Numbered from the stretch's first letter, positions 16,323 through 25,706 are shown. The stretch is DNA of 46,437 nt from RGIG3102 sp964525015 (GCA_964525015.1 CAZGFY010000018.1:1-46437); one strand, 5' to 3'. Notes: a model not told the origin generated them from the sequence alone. A program made the numbers and translations.

Positions 16323-17453
16323 TTATTTTTCTTCATTATTAAAAACTGATTTAAAAGATGCACTAGCTAAATTTTTAATAACTAATTTTACGCAACTCGC
16401 TGTTTCTTCATCTAGATTTTTAATAGTTTTTCTAATATTTTCATTTTCGGTTATCACAAGGCGTGAAAATTCCGATAAATTTTTTGCACCTGTAACGCTG
16501 ATAATTGAATAAACCGCATCAACAAAGGTTTGCCTTTGTTGATTTGTTAAGGAGTAAATCCAAGAATTCAAGGTTTTATCCATTATATTTGCACTATTTC
16601 CAAATTTATCAAGATATATAAAATCCGATTTTTCAACTTCCCAAGAAAAAGAATCGTGCTGAAAAATCCCAAGACGCTCGCTTTTTATAATGCTAACCCT
16701 ACCTATGCTTTCAAATATTAAGCTTACAAAAGATGAGTTTGGGCAAAAATTTATAATTTTATTTTCAATTCTCTTCATTCCTTCAAGCTTTATAATTTCC
16801 GGCATAAATCCTGGGGCATCAAATGCATGAACTTCTTTTATTCTATCTTGTAGTTTATTTTCAATATTAGCAGCGGCAAATATTGCAAGATTACCGCCTT
16901 TAGAATGCCCACCCACATATACAGGCATTTTTATTTTATCCATAACAAATTTAAGATAATTTTGAGCTGATTTTTGACTCGGAACATAGCTTTTAAACAT
17001 CATATTAAAATCTTCTTTCCAGCCAATTATCGTTGCATCTGTTCCACGAAAGGAAACATAGCATTCACTAGTTGGAAGTAAAAATGTAACAGCACAAAAC
17101 TGCTTTTCGCTTTTTAAATCTATAATATTTTCAAAATAATTTATTAAAACTTCTCTATATCTTCTGCTAGCACAAACTGCAAATAAAAGCTCTTTATTCC
17201 CTTGTGGATTCCATGGAATATTATCAAGCATATTATGAAAATGCTCTGCTTTATATAATGAAAGCAAAGGAATAAAAGATTTTTCATCATCCCTTTTAGG
17301 TACTATAGGAGATAAATTCATATAGCTAATTTGAGATAAAATAAGACTATCAACTGGATTAAAAGGCTCTTCAAAAAAACTTTTTTGATTTTCTTTTGCA
17401 TATTCTATCATATATTTTTTATCTTTAATTAGGATAGATTTTATATCAACCAT
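16323..17453 (-). CDS. DUF2974 (Mbeg1-like) alpha/beta hydrolase
   Basis: This is a 376-residue predicted cytoplasmic serine hydrolase. The nucleophile elbow GGHSKGGNLA (Ser184) and the preceding SFRGTDATIIGWKEDFNM match the Mbeg1-like/DUF2974 family, which is common in Clostridia and lactic acid bacteria. LNSWIYSLTNQQRQTFVDA near the end is also typical. The substrate is unknown; lipase-like activity is only a family guess. The ATG at 17465 directly touches AAGGA, so ATG 17453, 12 bases after it, is preferred. It follows rodA closely and may be co-transcribed with it. Confidence 0.82.
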   Translation of the reverse strand: MVDIKSILIKDKKYMIEYAKENQKSFFEEPFNPVDSLILSQISYMNLSPIVPKRDDEKSFIPLLSLYKAEHFHNMLDNIPWNPQGNKELLFAVCASRRYREVLINYFENIIDLKSEKQFCAVTFLLPTSECYVSFRGTDATIIGWKEDFNMMFKSYVPSQKSAQNYLKFVMDKIKMPVYVGGHSKGGNLAIFAAANIENKLQDRIKEVHAFDAPGFMPEIIKLEGMKRIENKIINFCPNSSFVSLIFESIGRVSIIKSERLGIFQHDSFSWEVEKSDFIYLDKFGNSANIMDKTLNSWIYSLTNQQRQTFVDAVYSIISVTGAKNLSEFSRLVITENENIRKTIKNLDEETASCVKLVIKNLASASFKSVFNNEEK

Positions 17454-17486
17454 AAATATTATCATTCCTTTCTAAAGCTTAATTTT

Positions 17487-18593
17487 TTAAAACAAATTCT
17501 CCCTATTATGCCTTTTAACACTTAAAACAAGTCCTATTGCAATATAGGTTACAACAACGCTAGTCCCCCCTGCTGTAAACAAAGGAAGTGTTACTCCAAT
17601 AACCGGAAGAAGGGATAAATTCATTCCTATATTTATAACAATTTGCACTATAAACATTCCAAAAACTCCAACACAGATATAAGAGCCTGTTAAATCATTT
17701 GCTGTATTTGCGATATTTAGAATTTTAAAACAGATGGCGAGTATTAAAACTAATATTATACAAATCCCAACAAATCCAACACTTTCAGCTATAAAAGAAA
17801 ATATAAAATCGTTATACATAAGCGGGGTTATATTATGATTTTCAGCTAGAAATCCTTTTCCTAATAGTTGTCCTGAACCTATTGAAATTGCCCCCATATT
17901 TTGCTGAAACATTATAGAATAAAATTCCTCTGGGTTAAAAAGTCCCAAAACTCTATTTCTTTGATAATCATCTAAGAACTGCCAAGCAATAGGGCTTATA
18001 ACAATTCCTGCCCCAAGGCAAGCAAACACTAACTTATAGCTTATTCCCGCTGCAAAAAACATAGCCACAATGATTACTACAAAAACCAGTAAAACCCCTG
18101 TATCTCTTTGTATTGCAACAAAAACTAAAGGAATCACAGCTATAAAAACTAATTTTGTAAGCGTTGGAACTTCGTTTATTTGATTTTTATATTTATTTAG
18201 AAAATAAGCAAGTGTTAATATCATACTTATTTTTAAAACTTCACTTGGCTGAATGGTAAGTCCAAAAGGAAGTGCTATCCAAGATTTATTACTAGTTCCC
18301 TCTGGTGCAAACCCTATAAACATTGTTGCTATCATTAAACCATATGATAAAGCACTATGTGTTTTAATCATATCTGCTATATTTCTATAATCCATAAAAG
18401 ATATAATGCTTGCTAATATAACACCTGCGATGGTTGCCAATAATTGCACTAAAGCTGTTCTGGAAGATGAGAGCGCTGTTGTGCTCATATATATAGCATA
18501 CAGCGAATACACTGAAATCCCACTACAAATCATACATATTAATAATAACATATAATCTGTTTCTTTATAAAAATTTATAATTTTTTTAATCAT
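17487..18593 (-). CDS. rodA: RodA-type SEDS glycan polymerase
   Basis: This 368-residue integral membrane protein of the SEDS family (FtsW/RodA/SpoVE) has about ten membrane segments. SEDS proteins polymerise lipid II into glycan strands with a class B penicillin-binding protein. Signature pieces are visible: PFGLTIQPSEVLKISMIL, QRDTGVLLVF (active-site loop with Asp), YNDFIFSFIAESVG and GVTLPLFTAGGTS. The absence of a division cluster and the sequence style favour RodA over FtsW, but the two are hard to separate by eye. The ribosome site is AGGAG close to the ATG. It diverges from tsaE. Confidence 0.88.
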   Translation of the reverse strand: MIKKIINFYKETDYMLLLICMICSGISVYSLYAIYMSTTALSSSRTALVQLLATIAGVILASIISFMDYRNIADMIKTHSALSYGLMIATMFIGFAPEGTSNKSWIALPFGLTIQPSEVLKISMILTLAYFLNKYKNQINEVPTLTKLVFIAVIPLVFVAIQRDTGVLLVFVVIIVAMFFAAGISYKLVFACLGAGIVISPIAWQFLDDYQRNRVLGLFNPEEFYSIMFQQNMGAISIGSGQLLGKGFLAENHNITPLMYNDFIFSFIAESVGFVGICIILVLILAICFKILNIANTANDLTGSYICVGVFGMFIVQIVINIGMNLSLLPVIGVTLPLFTAGGTSVVVTYIAIGLVLSVKRHNRENLF

Positions 18594-18733
18594 TTTTCTC
18601 CTATTTATTCTCTTTATTATATTTATAACATTTAATTATGTTTCTATTATATATTAGTATCCTTTTTCGTGCAAGCAAGATTTAAATATTGTTACCTAAT
18701 TTTAAATTTTTGCTTTTAAATTTTAAAAAAACA

Positions 18734-18742
18734 TGCTATAAT
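18734..18742 (+). promoter_or_regulatory. Extended -10 promoter of the tsaE operon
   Basis: TGCTATAAT (extended -10) lies 37 bases upstream of the TTG start of tsaE. Confidence 0.6.
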
Positions 18743-18778
18743 ATCTAGGACAAAACTATAAGGATAGGAATATATAAT

Positions 18779-19204
18779 TTGAAAAGTTTTATAACTAATA
18801 ATGTTAAAGAAACAAGAGAGCTTGCAAAAAAATTAGCTCAAAAACTTAAAAATCAGGATGTTATTTTCTTCGTAGGTGGTCTTGGAATGGGCAAAACTGC
18901 TTTCTCGCAAGGCCTATGCGACGGACTTTTAATAAACGAAACTGCAACTAGCCCTACTTTTGGAATAGTTAATCATTACTCTAGTGGTAATAATAATCTT
19001 TTCCATTTTGATATGTATAGGATTGAAAATGAAGACCAGTTATACAATATTGGATTTTATGATTATTTAGACTATGATGGGGTTTTAGCTATTGAGTGGA
19101 GCGAGAATATAAAAGACTTTTTTAATGATTACACTGTTAAAGTAAGCTTTGAAAAACTCAGTGAAACTCAACGAAAAATCACTATTGAGGGGGTGGATTT
19201 ATAA
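18779..19204 (+). CDS. tsaE: tRNA threonylcarbamoyladenosine biosynthesis ATPase TsaE
   Basis: This 141-residue P-loop ATPase works with TsaB and TsaD to form t6A at position 37 of ANN-decoding tRNAs. Walker A is GGLGMGKT (33-40); the family segments TSPTFGIVNHY, HFDMYRI and AIEWSEN are present. The start codon is TTG, preceded by AGGATAGGA. The stop codon overlaps the tsaB start (TAATG), so the two are coupled. tsaD and rimI are not nearby. Confidence 0.93.
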   Translation: MKSFITNNVKETRELAKKLAQKLKNQDVIFFVGGLGMGKTAFSQGLCDGLLINETATSPTFGIVNHYSSGNNNLFHFDMYRIENEDQLYNIGFYDYLDYDGVLAIEWSENIKDFFNDYTVKVSFEKLSETQRKITIEGVDL

Positions 19205-19893
19205 TGTATATACTAGCTGTTGACTCATCAACCAAGCAAAGTAGTGTTTGCATTATGAAAGATAATGAATGCTTATATACTAGTGTATTAAACACCAATG
19301 TTACCCATTCTCAAAATCTATTAACACTTATTCAAAATGCGCTATCCATCGTTGGTATAACCTCAAATGATATTAATTTATACGTTTCTACCACTGGGCC
19401 TGGCTCTTTTACCGGACTTCGTATAAATCTTGCTTTAATAAAAGGACTTTCGATTGCTAATAACACCCCTTGTATTGGTGTATCTTCATTAAAGGCGCTT
19501 TCTAAATCCGCTTTTATTAGCGATGCTGTTATTGTGTCAAGTTTTGATGCAAGAAGAAACCAAGTTTACACCTGTATTATAGAAAATGAAAATATAATTC
19601 TTGATGATATTTGTATTAATGTTACAAATCTAAGCGAATATTTCAAAAATATTACAAAAAATATATTTTTTATTGGAGATGGTGCAACTTTATGCTATAA
19701 TACATTTAAAGATTTAAAAAACGTAAAGCGTATAGATAGTCAGCTATTTTGCATAGCTCACGGAGCTGCAATACTTGGATATAATGAGTATTTACTAAAC
19801 GGCGCTAAAACACATTTTGATTTAGAGCCAAGCTATCTAAGGCTATCTCAAGCTGAACGAGAATTAAAAGAAAAATTGGAGGAGCAATTATGA
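19204..19893 (+). CDS. tsaB: tRNA threonylcarbamoyladenosine complex subunit TsaB
   Basis: This 229-residue ASKHA-fold protein is the dimerisation partner of TsaD. The diagnostic motifs are ILAVDSSTKQSSVCI at the start, THSQNLLTLIQNAL, and STTGPGSFTGLRINLALIKGL. It overlaps tsaE by one base and rpiB by four, so the three are translationally coupled. Confidence 0.93.
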   Translation: MYILAVDSSTKQSSVCIMKDNECLYTSVLNTNVTHSQNLLTLIQNALSIVGITSNDINLYVSTTGPGSFTGLRINLALIKGLSIANNTPCIGVSSLKALSKSAFISDAVIVSSFDARRNQVYTCIIENENIILDDICINVTNLSEYFKNITKNIFFIGDGATLCYNTFKDLKNVKRIDSQLFCIAHGAAILGYNEYLLNGAKTHFDLEPSYLRLSQAERELKEKLEEQL

Positions 19894-20330
19894 TATCACT
19901 AGCAGCAGACCACGGTGGTTATGAACTAAAAGAAGAAATCAAACAATATCTTGATAAGAAAAATATCCCCTACATCGACACTGGCTGTTTTTCAAAAGAA
20001 AGTGTTGATTATCCAGATGTTGTAAAGCCTGCTTTAGAAAAAGTTTTATCAGGTGAGGCTGAAAAAGCACTACTATTTTGTGGAACTGGAATTGGCATTT
20101 CGATGGCAGCTAATAAATTCCGTGGAATTCGTGCTTGCGCTTGCAGCGAAACTTTTTCAGCTGAATTCACAAGAAAGCATAATGATGCAAACGCTCTTTG
20201 CCTAGGCGGTAGAGTTGTTGGTGCTGGCCTTGCAATTGAAATTGTTAAAAAATTCTTAAACACTGAATTTGAGGGTGGGCGCCATCAAGTAAGAGTTGAT
20301 AAAATAACAGCAATCGAAAATAATAATTAA
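19890..20330 (+). CDS. rpiB: Ribose-5-phosphate isomerase B
   Basis: This 146-residue cytoplasmic enzyme interconverts ribose 5-phosphate and ribulose 5-phosphate in the pentose phosphate pathway. The RpiB/LacAB fold is clear from ADHGG (Asp7, His8), LLFCGTGIGISMAANK (Cys64, Gly-rich phosphate loop) and RKHNDANALCLGGRVVG (His97). It overlaps the end of tsaB by four bases and is followed 20 bases later by upp. Ribose phosphate supply for PRPP links it to uracil salvage by the next gene. Confidence 0.95.
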   Translation: MISLAADHGGYELKEEIKQYLDKKNIPYIDTGCFSKESVDYPDVVKPALEKVLSGEAEKALLFCGTGIGISMAANKFRGIRACACSETFSAEFTRKHNDANALCLGGRVVGAGLAIEIVKKFLNTEFEGGRHQVRVDKITAIENNN

Positions 20331-20350
20331 AATAGGAGAGTAATTTTATT

Positions 20351-20980
20351 ATGGCTAAAACATTAATACTAGATCATCCATTAGTGCAACACAAGGTTGC
20401 AATTATGAGAGATAAAACAACGGGAACTAAGGCATTTAAAGAACTTGTAAGCGAACTTGCAACTCTTTTAACATATGAAGCAACAAGAGATTTAGCTTTA
20501 AAGGATGTTGTTGTAGATACGCCAGTTGCAAAGGCTAACTGCAAAATGCTACAAGGCAGAAAACTTGCAATTGTTCCAATTTTAAGAGCTGGTCTTGGAA
20601 TGGTTGAGGGTGTTCAAGCACTTATTCCAGCTGCTAAAATCGGACATATTGGACTATATCGCGACCCTGAAACTCTAATGCCAGTTGAATACTATTCAAA
20701 AATGCCTTCTGATATTCAAGAAAGAGATGTTTTTGTTGTAGATCCAATGCTTGCAACTGGTGGTAGTGCAGTTGATGCTATTAACAAAATTAAAGAAAAA
20801 GGCGCAAAAAATATTAAATTTTTATGCCTGATTGCTGCCCCAGAAGGAGTTAAAAAACTAGAAGAAGCTCACCCAGATGTTGATATCTACTGTGCAGCTT
20901 TAGATGAATTTTTAAACGACCACGGATACATCGTTCCTGGTCTTGGTGATGCTGGCGATAGAATTTTTGGAACTAAATAA
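20351..20980 (+). CDS. upp: Uracil phosphoribosyltransferase
   Basis: This 209-residue enzyme converts uracil and PRPP into UMP (pyrimidine salvage). Type I phosphoribosyltransferase features are clear: VPILRAGLGMVEG, YYSKMPSDIQERDVFVVDPMLATGGS (PRPP loop) and the C-terminal YIVPGLGDAGDRIFGT typical of Upp. Length is exactly that of the family. AGGAG lies 12 bases before the ATG. It is the last gene of tsaE-tsaB-rpiB-upp and is followed by a strong terminator. Confidence 0.96.
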   Translation: MAKTLILDHPLVQHKVAIMRDKTTGTKAFKELVSELATLLTYEATRDLALKDVVVDTPVAKANCKMLQGRKLAIVPILRAGLGMVEGVQALIPAAKIGHIGLYRDPETLMPVEYYSKMPSDIQERDVFVVDPMLATGGSAVDAINKIKEKGAKNIKFLCLIAAPEGVKKLEEAHPDVDIYCAALDEFLNDHGYIVPGLGDAGDRIFGTK

Positions 20981-20985
20981 TTATA

Positions 20986-21024
20986 AAAAAATATACTCTA
21001 GCTTTTAGTTAGAGTATATTTTTT
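20986..21024 (+). terminator. Terminator of the tsaE-upp operon
   Basis: A 15-bp perfect stem (AAAAAATATACTCTA / TAGAGTATATTTTTT) begins 6 bases after the upp stop. Confidence 0.88.
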
Positions 21025-21063
21025 ATTTATATAACCCAGTTTATTAAAAATTATTACTAAAGA

Positions 21064-21651
21064 CTAATTTTTAAAAATGAAATATATTTTTTCATCTTTA
21101 AACTTGTAGCCTATATAGCCTTTTTCTAGCATTTTTGATATTGCTTTTGTGTTTTTAATATCTATTTTATCTGTTATTTTTTCTTCTATATTTTCATTTA
21201 TAAGACTTGCTTTTTTTATAAAGATGTAATGCGGTGTAACATTTTCAAGTCCTCTTAAAGCCAACATCTTAAAATCTTGATAAAATATTGATTTTAAAGC
21301 CCACACTTCATAAGCGCTAAGAAGATGTATTAAAGTGTTTTTCTCTTTTTTTAAACTTTGCATATTAAATATATTAAAAAGTAAGGAATAAATTTCTTCG
21401 CTTTTTTCTTTTGTGTATATGTAGCCACAAATCATTACATCTTCTAAATCGTCATCTAAAATATCTTTAATATTCCAATATGAATTTTTATTAATATAAA
21501 AATCTTCACTAGCTTTATGCATCCAACTCGCTGCTACTAATTCATTTTCTAAAAAAACTCCCCACCACTCGCCTTTTAAAAATACCGAATTAACAAACTC
21601 CATATTCACAGGATTAAAATATCTTTTATTTAGATATGAAAAAACTCTCAC
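21064..21651 (-). CDS. Acetyltransferase-like protein of unknown function
   Basis: I do not recognise this 195-residue protein firmly. The strand-turn GEWWGVFLENELVAASWMHKA followed by a later MICGYIYTKEKSEEIYSLLF segment has the rhythm of a GNAT acetyltransferase fold, but the acetyl-CoA loop (Q/RxxGxG/A) is not evident. The GTG start at 21651 has a ribosome site only 4 bases away. The frame remains open upstream and reads a plausible GNAT-type start (YYVRRLLKDEAKDVVRVF). It could begin at an ATT codon (21723 or 21720) behind a very good GGGTGGTG ribosome site and a TATAAT box. The C-terminal third is Lys/Ile-rich. Confidence 0.55.
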   Translation of the reverse strand: MRVFSYLNKRYFNPVNMEFVNSVFLKGEWWGVFLENELVAASWMHKASEDFYINKNSYWNIKDILDDDLEDVMICGYIYTKEKSEEIYSLLFNIFNMQSLKKEKNTLIHLLSAYEVWALKSIFYQDFKMLALRGLENVTPHYIFIKKASLINENIEEKITDKIDIKNTKAISKMLEKGYIGYKFKDEKIYFIFKN

Positions 21652-21872
21652 TACATCCTTTGCCTCATCTTTTAAAAGCCGTCTTACATAATAAATTTGA
21701 TACTTTTTTTGATTTTTAATAATATCACCACCCTATAATATTCTATTATATGCAACATCTTTTTAATTTGTGTTATTTTTTTATTCTACTAAAAGTAGAT
21801 AGATTAATTTCTATAAAATTATTGAATTTTTCATTTTATTATGATTAAATTAAAATATAAAGGAGGGATTGT

Positions 21873-22556
21873 ATGAGAGATAATTTTACTACTGGTGAAT
21901 TAATTGCACTAAAAAGAAAAGAAAAAGGCTATACTCAAATTGAACTTGCAAAACTTCTTGGTGTATCAAATAAAGCAATTAGTAAATGGGAAACAGATAA
22001 TGGTATGCCCGATATTTCACTTATAATACCACTGGGTAATATTTTAAACTTAAGTACTAATGAGCTATTAAATGGAACTCCTAGTAAAATAAACAAAATT
22101 AAATTAAAACTTTATAATCAAAGAAAAGATGAAGATTTAAATAAACTAAAGAAAAATATTATTATATATAATCTTTTAAATTTTATTATATTCACCTTTT
22201 TTATCCTAGTTAGTTACTTTTTAATTCAAAACATATTCATTTTTAATGATTTAATTCCTAGCGTTGGAAAGCTTATGAGTAATATAGGATATATCTTAAT
22301 TTTTATTAGCATTATTTTAATTATAACATCTTTTAAAAATGCATTTTTAAAAGATAAACTATATCTTATCTCTCTTCCACACTTAATATTTTCAATAGTT
22401 TCAGCTTTTAAATATTTATCATTTTTACATAGTATGGATTTCACTATTAAAATTAGTTTAATGATTTTTATAGAAATTTTATCTTATTATTTTTTAGGAT
22501 TAGCCATTACTTTGATTTTGTATATCACTAAATACAAAAAGACAGAAAACAATTAG
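21873..22556 (+). CDS. XRE-family regulator with C-terminal membrane domain
   Basis: This 227-residue protein has a Cro/CI-type helix-turn-helix at 8-65 (KEKGYTQIELAKLLGVSNKAISKWE, PDISLIIPLGNILNLSTNELLNG) and then a basic linker and four membrane segments (about 95-118, 130-150, 160-178, 190-220). Membrane-tethered XRE regulators of this layout are common in Clostridia; their signals are mostly unknown. AAAGGAGGG precedes the ATG. The terminator hairpin after it overlaps its stop codon. No obvious target gene adjoins it on the same strand. Confidence 0.88.
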   Translation: MRDNFTTGELIALKRKEKGYTQIELAKLLGVSNKAISKWETDNGMPDISLIIPLGNILNLSTNELLNGTPSKINKIKLKLYNQRKDEDLNKLKKNIIIYNLLNFIIFTFFILVSYFLIQNIFIFNDLIPSVGKLMSNIGYILIFISIILIITSFKNAFLKDKLYLISLPHLIFSIVSAFKYLSFLHSMDFTIKISLMIFIEILSYYFLGLAITLILYITKYKKTENN

Positions 22557-22568
22557 TTTTCTGTCTTT
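22538..22568. terminator. Bidirectional terminator between XRE gene and CNNM/HlyC gene
   Basis: A 13-bp perfect stem (AAAGACAGAAAAC / GTTTTCTGTCTTT) with an AATTA loop contains the stop codon of the XRE gene and lies between convergent genes. Confidence 0.85.
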
Positions 22569-22573
22569 AGTTT

Positions 22574-23824
22574 TTATTTAACTATTTTTTTAGCTTGCAA
22601 TAGTATTATTCTATTATCCACAACATTTGTAACTATATATTCAAAATAATCATCTATATAAGTATCACCAACATCGGCAACCTTATTTAATTTATCCATT
22701 AGATATCCTGAAATAGTTGTGTATTCTTTTGCAAAAACTGGGCTATTTTCAAAAACAGATACAAAGAAATCTTCGATATTTGCCTCACCCATTAATTCAT
22801 AAGTATCCGTGTTAATTAGCCTTATTTGCTGTGGAACTTCATCATGCTCATCCCATATATCGCCCACTAATTCTTCTAAAATATCCTCTAATGTTACAAT
22901 ACCTAGCGTGCCGCCGTACTCATCTGTTACAACTGCCATATGAACTTTATCTTTTTGAAGTTCCTGCATAATTGTTATAACTCTCTTTTTAGGTGGGACA
23001 TATAGGCAAGGTTTTACTAAATCTTTTAAGATAATATCTTCATTTTTTAATAGCTTTGCAAAAAATTCTTTTTGGCTAATAAACCCTAAAATTTTATCAA
23101 TTGACCCTTCATAAACTGGCATACGACTAAAATTTTGATTTAGAAACTGCTCTTTAATGTATTCAACACTACTCTCAATACTAACTGCAAAAATATCAAC
23201 CCTTGGCGTTAACACTTCGTCTGCTGAGATATCATTGAATTCAATTGCACTTTGAACAAGCTCAGCTTCATCTTCTTCCATAACGCCCTCATCTTCGATA
23301 ACATCAATAATACTCATTAATTCTTGCTCTGTAACACTAGGACCCGCCTCGCCTTTAGACAGTTTTTCTGCAACCTTTGTTTTTATAAATGTTAAAAATG
23401 AAATAATCGGCTTAAATATATTGGATAGACACAATAAAACCCCACTGCAAGTCTTTAAAAATGTTTCTGCATTTTCATTTGCTAATGATTTTGGAAGTAC
23501 TTCACCAAAAATAATAACTACGACTGTTGTAATACCTGTTGCAATACCTACCCCACTTGGGCCAAAAGCATCTGTGAAAATAAATGTTGTAAAGGATGTA
23601 AAAAATATGTTCACAATGTTATTTGAAATTAATAAAGTTGATAAACTGTTATCATAATTTGTAATCGCCTTTAAGGCTCTGCCTGCTTTTTTATCTCCAT
23701 TTTCAACTTGATTTTTAAGTCTTATTCTATTTGCAGCTGTGAGCGCTGTTTCGCTCGCTGAAAAGAATGCTGATAGAGATAATAAAAAAAGTAGTATTAA
23801 GATAACCGACCAATAATTGTCCAA
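22574..23824 (-). CDS. Hemolysin-family CNNM/CorC-like ion transporter
   Basis: This is a 416-residue membrane protein with an N-terminal DUF21/CNNM transmembrane domain (about 1-185, starting FSASETALTAANRIRLK), two CBS domains (about 205-325; TPRVDIFAVS, SRMPVYEGSID, HMAVVTDEYGGTLGIVTLEDILEELVGDIWDEHD) and a C-terminal CorC_HlyC domain (about 338-415). Relatives are Mg2+/Na+ exchangers or Mg2+ efflux proteins; the name hemolysin is historical. The start codon is TTG, with AAGGAG 9 bases before it. It diverges from the AI-2E family gene. Confidence 0.92.
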   Translation of the reverse strand: MDNYWSVILILLFLLSLSAFFSASETALTAANRIRLKNQVENGDKKAGRALKAITNYDNSLSTLLISNNIVNIFFTSFTTFIFTDAFGPSGVGIATGITTVVVIIFGEVLPKSLANENAETFLKTCSGVLLCLSNIFKPIISFLTFIKTKVAEKLSKGEAGPSVTEQELMSIIDVIEDEGVMEEDEAELVQSAIEFNDISADEVLTPRVDIFAVSIESSVEYIKEQFLNQNFSRMPVYEGSIDKILGFISQKEFFAKLLKNEDIILKDLVKPCLYVPPKKRVITIMQELQKDKVHMAVVTDEYGGTLGIVTLEDILEELVGDIWDEHDEVPQQIRLINTDTYELMGEANIEDFFVSVFENSPVFAKEYTTISGYLMDKLNKVADVGDTYIDDYFEYIVTNVVDNRIILLQAKKIVK

Positions 23825-23888
23825 AATGAAATTCTCCTTATATTTTTAATTAAATTTGATAATAATATAATACTACATTTTATTTGTG

Positions 23889-23917
23889 TTGTAAATATGA
23901 ATTAAATATTGTATACT
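23889..23917 (+). promoter_or_regulatory. Promoter of the AI-2E family gene
   Basis: TTGTAA (23889-23894), a 17-base spacer and TATACT (23912-23917). Confidence 0.6.
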
Positions 23918-23963
23918 ATAATGTAGAAATATATCATAATATGTTTTATCTTTGAGGTACTAT

Positions 23964-25178
23964 ATGAAAAATAAATTTAAAGAACTTTTAACCCAATCTG
24001 TTCTGGGTAATGCACTATCTCTTGTTTTTGCTATATCTTTTTTTCTCTTTGCTAGTAATTTAGACGTTGTTTCAAAATATATATCATCGTTTTTAAATGT
24101 TATAATGCCTTTTATAATAGCATTTTCAGTTGCATATATATTAAACACACCAATAGTATGGTTTGAAAATAATATATTTTATAAACTAAAGAAAGGCAAG
24201 GCTAAAGGATTTTCAATACTAATTATATATCTTCTTTTCATATTTTTTATTATTGCCCTTATTTTTGCAATTGTTCCACAAACAACTGAAACAGTGAGCG
24301 TTATTTCAACCTCTCTACCTGTTTTTTTCACCGAAACTTCAGAACAGATAACACTTTTTTTACAAGAGCAAAATTTTGGCCCTGAAATAGAAACTCAGCT
24401 TGAAGAAATGTGGTCGGATTTTGTTAATTATGCAAGTAATTTTGTTATTGATACTATTCCTAGCCTTTTAGATTTTTCTATTTCAATTGGCGCTGCCGTT
24501 TTTAATATTCTAACAGCACTTATTGCATCTTTATATATGCTAATGGGCAAAGAAAGACTTATTTTCCAAGTTAAAAAGCTGTTATTCGCCTATGTTCCAT
24601 ATAAAAAAGCTGATAGAATTATGGTTATTGCAAGAAGAAGTAATAGAATTTTCTCTGGCTTTATCGTTGGTAAAATGATTGATAGTATAATAATTGGAAT
24701 TATATGCTTTATAGGTATGCTCTTTATTCATCAGCCTTTTGCCGTTTTAATATCTGTTATTATCGGAGTTACTAATATGATACCATTCTTTGGGCCTTTT
24801 ATTGGCGCTATCCCTTGCGCCTTTATTTTACTTCTTGTAAATCCTATGACAACTGTTATATTCGTGATTTTCATAATAATATTACAGCAAATCGACGGCA
24901 ATATTATCGGCCCTAAAATTCTAGGCGATTCAACTGGGCTTTCAGCTATATGGGTACTAGTTGCAATCATTGTTGGTAATGGCTTATTTGGAATTTTTGG
25001 TATGCTTATTGGGGTTCCAACTTTTGCTGTTATATATAGTATTGTTTCTGATAATATTAAATTTAAACTAAAAGAAAAATCTATTGACACAGACAATAAA
25101 AACTATACAATTAAAATAGATAACCTATATTTAAATGAACTATATGGAGAGTTAGATAATCAAAATGAACCAAAGTAA
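23964..25178 (+). CDS. AI-2E family transporter
   Basis: This 404-residue membrane protein has about eight membrane segments and the conserved late block NMIPFFGPFIGAIPCAFILL, IIILQQIDGNIIGPKILGDS and GLFGIFGMLIGVPTFAVIY that defines the AI-2E/PerM family. Family members export autoinducer-2 (TqsA) or act as Na+/H+ antiporters; the substrate here is unknown. I chose ATG 23964 with GAGGT five bases upstream; a TTG at 23952 lies inside the ribosome-site region. It overlaps the next gene by 14 bases. Confidence 0.9.
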   Translation: MKNKFKELLTQSVLGNALSLVFAISFFLFASNLDVVSKYISSFLNVIMPFIIAFSVAYILNTPIVWFENNIFYKLKKGKAKGFSILIIYLLFIFFIIALIFAIVPQTTETVSVISTSLPVFFTETSEQITLFLQEQNFGPEIETQLEEMWSDFVNYASNFVIDTIPSLLDFSISIGAAVFNILTALIASLYMLMGKERLIFQVKKLLFAYVPYKKADRIMVIARRSNRIFSGFIVGKMIDSIIIGIICFIGMLFIHQPFAVLISVIIGVTNMIPFFGPFIGAIPCAFILLLVNPMTTVIFVIFIIILQQIDGNIIGPKILGDSTGLSAIWVLVAIIVGNGLFGIFGMLIGVPTFAVIYSIVSDNIKFKLKEKSIDTDNKNYTIKIDNLYLNELYGELDNQNEPK

Positions 25179-25653
25179 ACGAAAATTCAAAAGATATTTT
25201 ATAGCTATTGTAATGCTTATTTTAAGTGTTTATGCAACTTTATTTATCAAAGACACTGTAGATTCTTTAAATCCTGAAGAATCTCTTCCTTTAGTAAGTA
25301 TCAGTGTTGGCTATACAAACCCCCAAGTTAAAAGAACCGGCTACTCTTGGCAGTTTGGTGCACGAGAAGTTCGCTCACCTTTTCTTCATCCACCAGATGT
25401 TACCTTAATATCTCTTGAGGCTCCAACTGATACACCAATAGTAATTAATTTTTCAGATGAATATGAATTACTTAAAATTTCATACAATGATGAAACAACA
25501 GCTCTTTCAACAGGTGAATACCAATCTATACTTGGAGCGCCTAAAACGCCAACTCAAGAAGGAGTTTATATCTATCAAGTGGAAGTAACTTTTGAAGATG
25601 GAAAAATACTATATTATTTTTCACTTGATGTAACTAACGATCCTTATTCGTAA
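25165..25653 (+). CDS. Membrane-anchored extracellular protein of unknown function
   Basis: This is a 162-residue protein with a basic N-terminus and one membrane segment (about 11-29), then a predicted all-beta extracellular domain with repeated Gly/Thr/Tyr strands (VSISVGYTNPQVKRTGYSWQ, GVYIYQVEVTFEDGKILYYFSLDV). The end looks like an immunoglobulin-like fold. There is no lipobox and I do not recognise the family. It overlaps the AI-2E family gene by 14 bases and must be translationally coupled to it, so it may be an accessory protein of that transporter. Confidence 0.7.
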   Translation: MNQSKRKFKRYFIAIVMLILSVYATLFIKDTVDSLNPEESLPLVSISVGYTNPQVKRTGYSWQFGAREVRSPFLHPPDVTLISLEAPTDTPIVINFSDEYELLKISYNDETTALSTGEYQSILGAPKTPTQEGVYIYQVEVTFEDGKILYYFSLDVTNDPYS

Positions 25654-25706
25654 AAATTTTATGATATTAAAATATTTTTTATAAAAAACTTTATTTCCAT
25701 AACCCC

